The position numbers and the translations under genes were made by a program. Of a DNA stretch of 53,067 nt, positions 43,478 to 50,367 are shown piece after piece; position 1 is the first letter of the stretch; every line of letters starts with the position of its first letter. Below the pieces are notes generated by a model. The model searched no databases and was not told where the DNA came from. It saw nothing but the letters and a program-made list of their open reading frames with translations. This stretch comes from CAIRDP01 sp037134895 (lineage in GTDB: Bacteria; Bacteroidota; Bacteroidia; Bacteroidales; FEN-979), in assembly GCA_037134895.1 (NCBI GenBank), contig JBAXLI010000024.1, forward strand, positions 1 to 53,067, written 5' to 3'.

Positions 43478-46400
43478 ATGAAAACATTCTACAAAAACAA
43501 GAAACTACCTGAATTATTGAAGCTCCCGGCTTTAATAATCCTTTTGCTTGCCTTTGGGTTTTCGGCCAGTGCGCAATCCTATTACCCGGCAAGTAATAGT
43601 CCGATTTGTGCCGGCCAGGACATCCTTCTTACGGTTGTTAATCCTCCAAGCGGGGTTCACACCTATCAGTGGTCAAACTACAATGGAACCTGGACGTCAA
43701 ATCTCCAGGAGCCAACAATTCTGGCTTCATCCGGTCCTCCGGCATATATGCCCGGGCTGTATTCATTATCGGTTGATGGAGGCGTGGCCCAGTATACGGT
43801 TGTGACCTTTACTTCGCCGGTTTCACCTCCAACTGCCGCTGCGAGTCAGACGATTTGCTATAATACGGTTCCTGCGGGGATCAGTTCTACAGTACCGCCT
43901 ACCGGTAGTGGTTACTATTACTACATCTGGCAGCAGAACTCCGGTTCCGGCTTTGCTGATATTTCCGGAGCAACAAATTTATCTTACACTCCAACCACTC
44001 CTTTAACTACCACCACTTTGTTTCGGCTAAAAGTAACTGACTGGCATTGTTATTCGACAGTGGTTTATTCAAATGTTCTCGAAATGTGGGTGCAGAATAA
44101 TGTGACTGCCGGTTCTATTGCCGCCAGTCAAACCATATGTAACGGAAGCACTCCTGCACCTCTGACCTCTGTTACACCTGGTACAGGCGACGGAACGATC
44201 TCATACAAATGGGAAAACAGTTTCGATGCCGGCTCAAACTGGAACCTGATTTCAGCCGCCACATCTAACGGTTATGCACCTGGTGCATTAACTACTTCGA
44301 CCCAGTACCGCAGAACAACGATTTCAACCACGGGTAGCTTAATATGTAATTCAGCAGCTACTACACCGGTTACAATTCTGGTTCAAAGTGCGGTTACAGC
44401 GGGCGCAATTGCTGCAAATCAAACGATCTGTTATAACACCACCCCGGCACCTCTGACCTCAACCACTCCTGGTACAGGTTCAGGAACAATTACTTATAGC
44501 TGGGAAGCAAATTACAATGGAGCTGGTTGGACACCCGTTTCAGGTACGGCTGCAGGATATGCTCCTGGCGCCCTGACCTCAAATACCCAATATCGCAGAA
44601 CCACTGTTTCAACAACAGGTAGTGTTGCTTGCAATTCATCCACACCAACGAACATTGTTGCTATCACGGTTGAAAGTGTGATTGGAATAGGTTCCATAGC
44701 AGCTAATCAAACCATCTGCTACAATACAGTGCCTGCTCAATTGACAAGCACAAGTCCGGGAACTGGTAGTGGAACTATTTCCTATCAGTGGCAGAGCAAG
44801 ACAACAGGCTCCTGGAGTGATATTAACGGAGCTACCCTTGCAACTTATGCTCCCGCAGCGCTGATAGAGAATACCTCCTATCAAAGGTTTGCTGTAACAA
44901 CTGTGGGCAGTGTTTCCTGTACATCTGCAACTGCTGCAGGCCCAGTAGTCATCGTTGTTCAGGGTTTAATACTTGTAGGGGCAATTGGGTCTTCACAGAC
45001 AATCTGTTACAATACTTCACCTAATACGTTGTTAGGTTCTACAACCACACCACCCGCACCCGCTGTAGGTAGTTATAGTTGGGAGAACAGTATTGATAAT
45101 GGATCTACCTGGGTTGCAATTAGTGGTGCAACTACGAGAGATTATGCTCCCGGTGCGCTCACAGCAACAACCAAATACCGTCGTTTTGTGATCGGAACAA
45201 CTGGAAGTGTTGCTTGTTCTTCACTATCCTCGAATGTTCTTACTGTGACGGTTCAAAGTGTACCTACAGCTGGAACAATTGCTGCCAGCCAGACGATTTG
45301 TGAGGGTTATTCACCTGCTCCATTGACTTCAACTACAGCAGGCACAGGAATGGGTACAATCACCTATACCTGGGAAAACAGTATCACTGGAGGTTCTACC
45401 TGGAATGGCATCACTGGCGCAACTTCAGCTGGTTATGCTCCCGGTGCTTTGACTATTAATACAATGTATCGCCGTACTACAGTTTCTACTGTGGGCAGCG
45501 TTGCATGTACTTCAGTACCTACTGCCCCTGTAAGCATCTTCCTCGTTCCTGTTCCAACACCTGTTGTAATTGGAACTAATCCTGTTTGCCAGAGTTCTTA
45601 CGTTTATTATAATGTTAACTCTCCGTACGATGATATGTCAATCTATGATTGTGAGTGGATTGTTACCGGTGGTTCTATCGAATGGGGTCAGAATACTAAT
45701 ATGATAGCGGTTTATTGGGGAAATGGAACTGTTGGCCAGGTAAAAGTTGCAGTAACAATTAAATCAACTGGTTGCGTGGGATATTCCACCAATTTCGACA
45801 TCATCCATATTTTACCGGTACCAGCTCCGCTCGTAAGCGGTCCGGGAACCAGCCAGGTAAATCAGAGTGTACAATACACCACTCCTTTACATGGAAGTAA
45901 CCTGTATACCTGGGATGTCATAGGCGGCCTTATCACTGCCGGCCAGGGAACAAACCTGGTTACCGTTCTGTGGACAACAGCCGGTGTTGGAACAGTTACC
46001 GTAACTGAAACAACATCGAATGCACCAGGTCCTGCATGTAGTCACTCAAACACTCTCCAGGTCACGGTTTATGGCGGTACTTATACCAATACTATAAGTG
46101 GCCAGGTGTTCTATAACAACCAGGCAGTGGTTATTCCTAATGGAACGCCGCTGAATGGCATTATTGTTGAACTGGTTAACCCGGTCGGTGGTATTGTGAA
46201 AACAACGACTACAGCAACAGCTCTCATCGGATCAACAATCTACGAAGGCTACTATCAGTTCGACAGCCTTATTATTGGCTCAACCTACACTTTACGCTTC
46301 AGCACAACTAAATGGTGGGGAGGTGTCAATGCAACGGATGCTTTGATGGCTCAGCTTTACGATATCGGCGCCATCACTTTGACCCCCTTGCAGTTTACCT

Positions 46401-47290
46401 CTGGTGATGTAGATCTCAGCACTACAGTTAACAGTACCGACGCCTTGTGGATCAAGATGCGTACAGTGGGTATGGTCAGCTACTTCCCGGCAGGCGACTG
46501 GGTATTTAATCCAGCATCAGTAACTGTTGTTGCCGGTGTAAATACCAAGAATGTTTGGGCGCTCTGCGTTGGCGATATCAATGAATCCTTCTATCCGCCA
46601 ACAACCAAGGCCGCTCCGGCAATCTCAATGGTTGACGATGGCACCGTTATAGTTCCGGCTTATCAGACCTTCTATTATAATATTAAGGCTGACAGGGCTC
46701 AGGATCTGGGCGCTATGACTCTTAACCTTAACTATGACATGAATAGCATCGATGTTGAAGAAATTTCAACAAACTTTGAAGGACTTCAGTCTGTGATCAA
46801 AGATGGCAAAATCGCCATTGCATGGTCAGACCTGAAACCTCTGTCATTGGGTAATAACGATCTGATCGTTACCCTGAAGGCAAAAACAAAGGTTGATATT
46901 TCAACACCTGCACAGTTATTCTCCTTAGCTGAGGGCATTGAATTTGCCGACGCTCGTGGCAACGTTATCGATAGCTACGGCTTGAAGATGGCAAAAATTG
47001 CTACCAACGACAAGGCATACTCTCTGACAAACTTCCCGAACCCGTTCCAGCACACAACAGATATTGTTTACACATTGCCCGAACAAGGAAAGGTGACTTT
47101 AGTGATCACCAATACTTCCGGACAGGTTGTTAAGACCCTTGTAAACATGACTCAGGAAGCTGGTTCGTATAAGCTCACTCTCAACCCGAACGATCTGAAC
47201 ATGGCACCGGGAGTGTACATGTATCACATCCAGGTTGATGGAATCTCTACTTCCTTCACACAAACCAACAAATTGGTTTTCACGAAGTAA
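43478..47290 (+). CDS. Surface protein: six Ig-like repeats, PKD-like, dockerin-like, cohesin-like, T9SS tail
   Basis: A 1270-residue secreted protein. The signal peptide is near residues 12-33 (ALIILLLAFGFSASAQ). After an Ig-like lead-in come six repeats of about 95 residues (about 115-690), each with ASQTIC..P..L near the start, YxWE, and YAPGALTxxTxYRR. Two PKD-like domains follow (about 690-865). Then SGQVFYNNQAVVIPNG begins a carboxypeptidase-regulatory-like domain leading into a dockerin-like duplicated motif, VNATDALMAQLYDIG (near 949) and GDVDLSTTVNSTDALWIKMR (near 976), with VGDINESF near 1030. Residues about 1050-1165 are cohesin-like (LGAMTLNLNYDMNSID). A T9SS type A sorting domain closes it (FPNPFQHTTDIVYTLP, about 1186-1270). 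Function unknown; adhesin or scaffold. Confidence 0.85.
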   Translation: MKTFYKNKKLPELLKLPALIILLLAFGFSASAQSYYPASNSPICAGQDILLTVVNPPSGVHTYQWSNYNGTWTSNLQEPTILASSGPPAYMPGLYSLSVDGGVAQYTVVTFTSPVSPPTAAASQTICYNTVPAGISSTVPPTGSGYYYYIWQQNSGSGFADISGATNLSYTPTTPLTTTTLFRLKVTDWHCYSTVVYSNVLEMWVQNNVTAGSIAASQTICNGSTPAPLTSVTPGTGDGTISYKWENSFDAGSNWNLISAATSNGYAPGALTTSTQYRRTTISTTGSLICNSAATTPVTILVQSAVTAGAIAANQTICYNTTPAPLTSTTPGTGSGTITYSWEANYNGAGWTPVSGTAAGYAPGALTSNTQYRRTTVSTTGSVACNSSTPTNIVAITVESVIGIGSIAANQTICYNTVPAQLTSTSPGTGSGTISYQWQSKTTGSWSDINGATLATYAPAALIENTSYQRFAVTTVGSVSCTSATAAGPVVIVVQGLILVGAIGSSQTICYNTSPNTLLGSTTTPPAPAVGSYSWENSIDNGSTWVAISGATTRDYAPGALTATTKYRRFVIGTTGSVACSSLSSNVLTVTVQSVPTAGTIAASQTICEGYSPAPLTSTTAGTGMGTITYTWENSITGGSTWNGITGATSAGYAPGALTINTMYRRTTVSTVGSVACTSVPTAPVSIFLVPVPTPVVIGTNPVCQSSYVYYNVNSPYDDMSIYDCEWIVTGGSIEWGQNTNMIAVYWGNGTVGQVKVAVTIKSTGCVGYSTNFDIIHILPVPAPLVSGPGTSQVNQSVQYTTPLHGSNLYTWDVIGGLITAGQGTNLVTVLWTTAGVGTVTVTETTSNAPGPACSHSNTLQVTVYGGTYTNTISGQVFYNNQAVVIPNGTPLNGIIVELVNPVGGIVKTTTTATALIGSTIYEGYYQFDSLIIGSTYTLRFSTTKWWGGVNATDALMAQLYDIGAITLTPLQFTSGDVDLSTTVNSTDALWIKMRTVGMVSYFPAGDWVFNPASVTVVAGVNTKNVWALCVGDINESFYPPTTKAAPAISMVDDGTVIVPAYQTFYYNIKADRAQDLGAMTLNLNYDMNSIDVEEISTNFEGLQSVIKDGKIAIAWSDLKPLSLGNNDLIVTLKAKTKVDISTPAQLFSLAEGIEFADARGNVIDSYGLKMAKIATNDKAYSLTNFPNPFQHTTDIVYTLPEQGKVTLVITNTSGQVVKTLVNMTQEAGSYKLTLNPNDLNMAPGVYMYHIQVDGISTSFTQTNKLVFTK

Positions 47291-47298
47291 GTAGTTAA

Positions 47299-47340
47299 AA
47301 AGATAAGAAGGCAACTGAATTCTGTTGCCTTCTTATCTTT
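47299..47340 (+). terminator. Rho-independent-type terminator
   Basis: A 17-bp perfect inverted repeat: AAAGATAAGAAGGCAAC at 47299-47315 and its complement at 47324-47340, with an 8-base loop, starting 9 bp after the stop of the 1270-residue gene. The stem is followed by a T-rich stretch (CTTCTTTAG). It should end or attenuate transcription between the first and second surface-protein genes. Confidence 0.85.
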
Positions 47341-47399
47341 CTTCTTTAGTACATAATATTGTATAGACGTTTAACAATCACTTCAGGCAATAAAACAGA

Positions 47400-48143
47400 A
47401 TGCGTAAAGTAATTTTACTTTTTCTTTTCCATCTCTTGTTTGTTTCTGCACTGACTGCACAAACAGCTGACCTTACCCTCGGTTCGGTTTTTTCTGTTTG
47501 TGCAGGTCAGGAAGTGGTGATACCCCTGAGCGCTAAAAATCTCAACAATGCAGGGGCAATTTCTTTAAAATTAGGTTTCGATACAACGAATCTGACTTTC
47601 CTGAGCCTTACGAATATTAATTCTCAACTTACAGGATTGTTATTTAATTTCATTCCTGAGCCATCACAGGTAATCATCAGCTGGAGCAGTGTTGTTCCTG
47701 CGACTATTGAGGATGGTAAACTTTTTGACCTGAAATTTAAATTTTCAGGAAAAACCGGCCAGGTAGTTTTTGAACCGGGCTGCCAGCTTACATCTATTGA
47801 ATTATTACCCATCCAGACCAACTACACCAATGGAAGTGTAGTATCGGGGATCTCTGAGAATTCCAACGGGAATCTGGATCTAAGACAAAATTACCCCAAT
47901 CCGGCTAACGGATTAACACAATTCATTTATTTTCTGGAGAGGCCTGGACAAATCAAAGTCCAGGTTTTGAATATTTTAGGACAGAAACTTTGTGTCCTGG
48001 CAGATGCTTTTCAGGAAGCTGGTACTCATTCCTTTAAGCTTGATTGTTCGGGCTATCGGCCAGGTATATATTATTATATTATCGAATCATCGAATGCATC
48101 ACTTCAGAGCAAGTGTGTTAAGAAATTTGTTGTTACAGACTGA
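47400..48143 (+). CDS. Small secreted cohesin-like protein with T9SS tail
   Basis: A 247-residue protein: signal peptide at 1-20 (MRKVILLFLFHLLFVSALTA), a single cohesin-fold domain at about 23-150 (VVIPLSAKNLNNAGAISLKL, then FDTTNLTFLSL, VIISWSSVVPATIEDGKLFD, LKFKFSGKTGQVVF), and a T9SS type A sorting domain at about 163-247 (NYPNPANGLTQFIYFL ... VLNILGQKLCVL ... KKFVVTD). It is the simplest member of the cluster: one potential binding domain plus a surface anchor signal, the plan expected of an anchoring scaffoldin. Whether its cohesin-like fold binds the dockerin-like motifs of its neighbours is not known. It follows a terminator, so it may have its own promoter. Confidence 0.85.
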   Translation: MRKVILLFLFHLLFVSALTAQTADLTLGSVFSVCAGQEVVIPLSAKNLNNAGAISLKLGFDTTNLTFLSLTNINSQLTGLLFNFIPEPSQVIISWSSVVPATIEDGKLFDLKFKFSGKTGQVVFEPGCQLTSIELLPIQTNYTNGSVVSGISENSNGNLDLRQNYPNPANGLTQFIYFLERPGQIKVQVLNILGQKLCVLADAFQEAGTHSFKLDCSGYRPGIYYYIIESSNASLQSKCVKKFVVTD

Positions 48144-48214
48144 AAAAATAGAAACAATATCCACATAAATATATCCGCAATATTTGAGTAATCAACCCTT
48201 ATAGCTGAAAAAAT

Positions 48215-50329
48215 ATGAAAAAGAAAATTACTTTATTTATCTACATGCTCTTTGTTAGCGCTTCGATTACTCTGGCGCAGACGGCATCTTTGGCTCCCGC
48301 AACTACAGCGAGTCCGGGAGAAAACATCTCAATGTCCCTGTCTGTTGGAAGTTTTACAAATATCGGTGCCATCAGTTTTAAAATTTCGTATAATTCCGAC
48401 ATGTTGACTTATACAGGAATAACACAGTCGGGATCAGTTCCGGGAACAATTCTTCAGGGCGCCACGGGCGGTCTGATTTCACTTAGCTGGACGGCAAATC
48501 CACCTACTTTTCTTACCCTTACCGGTGAGTTTTGCAAACTGAATTTTGTTTATAACGGAGGGACATGCGGAGTTAATTTCATTCCATCTCAATGCCAGGT
48601 TACTACCGGTACTTTAACAACCGTTACTGTTGCTTATACCAATGGAGGGGTTTCACCTTTTTTAAATAACACGCACAAGGCAACCCTGATGAACATGACG
48701 GCCATGACTGGTTCTGTTGTATCAGTACCAATAAAATATGAAGGTTTTAGCAGTGGTAACGCAGGAGCTATCACCCAACATATCTCTTATGATCCCTCAA
48801 GCCTTTCCTATACTGGTATTTCAACCTTAGGCACGCTTTCAGGTGCCACTGCTTCAATCAGCAGTTATGGGATCATCTCTGTTACATGGACCAATACAAG
48901 TGGCGCTGTAATTGATTATCCTGCGAATGTGATCAATCTGAATTTCGTTTATACAGGCTCCACTGCCACCAACCTTGACTTTTATCCCGGTAGCCTGATT
49001 GCATCAAATACATTGGCCAATATTCCTGTTACATATTTTAGTGGTGTGATTTCTCCCGGAACAGCCCAGGGAACTGCCATACTTGGTTCGTTCACCGGAG
49101 CAGTGCAGGGGCAGTTTTATAACGTTCCCCTTGATTTTAATTTCCCAATAGGGATTTCTTCTTTTACGGTGAACATTACTTACGATCCTTCCTTGCTTGG
49201 ATTTGTTGGAGCCATCGATCTTGCACAGGCAACAAGTACACTTGTAAGCGATACTTATGGAACTATAACCATTACTTATTCAAATGTTGGATCTCCTTCT
49301 ATAAACGGAACATTTCTCAAACTGAGATTCCAGTATATAGGAGTAAATCCAGCCGCTGTTCGTTTTGCTGCCGGATGTTCTTTTACAAACAGTACCCTTC
49401 AGAATGTCCAGGTTGCCTATACAGATGCCAGCATCAATCCGGGAACGCCTTCAGCGAGTGTTACCATCGGATCAATGCCCGCTGCTTCCGTTGTTAATGT
49501 TCCTATAACATTTGCCGGCCTGCCAACCAATATGGGTGCCGTTACAATCAATCTGATCTTTGACGATACCCAGCTCACTTATACCGGGAATGTAATTGGC
49601 AACACATTTGGCGCAACGGTTGGCCCTGCTTTTGGAAATCAGATTTCAATCGCCTGGAATGGAGCATCTGCAACGAATATTAACGGGCCCTTGCCCTTCC
49701 TTCAACTGCAATTCAATTATTCCGGGTCTACGCCCGCTGAAATAAATTTTCTTGCGACTTGTGAATTACGTGATTTTGGATTGAACCTGGTAACAGCTAC
49801 CTGGAATAACGGGGGCGTTAATATGCTTTATAAGATTAGCGGAACCTTAAAATACAATAGTGATCCTAATACACGGATTCCTTTAAATGGTTTTACAGTG
49901 TACCTGAAGACAGTTCCAGGGAATATAGTTGTTGGAAGTGCAGTTACCAATGCCACGGGTTATTACGAAATCATGGCAGTGAACGGAACATATAAGCTTG
50001 ATGCAGCTCCTTCGCTTACTGCCTTTGCTTATGCAGACCTTCAGGATGTCGTGGCCCTCTTCAACTGGACCATGGGAACCCCTCTCCCTTATGAGATTCC
50101 TTTGAGGGTAGCAGCCGGAGATGTGGCAGCACCATTGGACGGATATCCGGATCTTCAGGATGTTCTTGCAATTTTCGCCTGGACTAATTCTGGTGTTAAA
50201 CCCGTTGAATATATCGCACCGGCCTGGATCTTTCAAACCCCTGCAGTTATTGTTAACAATGCTCCCCAGACAATTGACTTTTTGGGTTTAAGTACAGGAA
50301 ATGTACTTGGAACGAATCCAACACCGTAA
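48215..50329 (+). CDS. Secreted protein with four cohesin-like domains and dockerin-like tail, no sorting domain
   Basis: A 704-residue protein with a signal peptide (about 1-21, ending SITLAQ). Four cohesin-fold domains follow at about 22-145, 150-280, 285-410 and 413-535, each with a strand like IGAISFKISYNSDMLTYTGI and an ITVTW/ISIAW-type strand. Residues about 538-600 form a carboxypeptidase-regulatory-like domain (KISGTLKYNSD ... GYYEIMAVNGTYKL). The end carries a duplicated dockerin-like motif: YADLQDVVALFNW (about 606) and GDVAAPLDGYPDLQDVLAIF (about 632-651). The chain stops at LGTNPTP without a T9SS sorting domain, so it must be released or held by another partner. It is 72 bp downstream of the small cohesin-like gene. 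Confidence 0.82.
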   Translation: MKKKITLFIYMLFVSASITLAQTASLAPATTASPGENISMSLSVGSFTNIGAISFKISYNSDMLTYTGITQSGSVPGTILQGATGGLISLSWTANPPTFLTLTGEFCKLNFVYNGGTCGVNFIPSQCQVTTGTLTTVTVAYTNGGVSPFLNNTHKATLMNMTAMTGSVVSVPIKYEGFSSGNAGAITQHISYDPSSLSYTGISTLGTLSGATASISSYGIISVTWTNTSGAVIDYPANVINLNFVYTGSTATNLDFYPGSLIASNTLANIPVTYFSGVISPGTAQGTAILGSFTGAVQGQFYNVPLDFNFPIGISSFTVNITYDPSLLGFVGAIDLAQATSTLVSDTYGTITITYSNVGSPSINGTFLKLRFQYIGVNPAAVRFAAGCSFTNSTLQNVQVAYTDASINPGTPSASVTIGSMPAASVVNVPITFAGLPTNMGAVTINLIFDDTQLTYTGNVIGNTFGATVGPAFGNQISIAWNGASATNINGPLPFLQLQFNYSGSTPAEINFLATCELRDFGLNLVTATWNNGGVNMLYKISGTLKYNSDPNTRIPLNGFTVYLKTVPGNIVVGSAVTNATGYYEIMAVNGTYKLDAAPSLTAFAYADLQDVVALFNWTMGTPLPYEIPLRVAAGDVAAPLDGYPDLQDVLAIFAWTNSGVKPVEYIAPAWIFQTPAVIVNNAPQTIDFLGLSTGNVLGTNPTP

Positions 50330-50367
50330 TCTGCTGAAATCAAATAAAAACGCAATAATCTATAATT

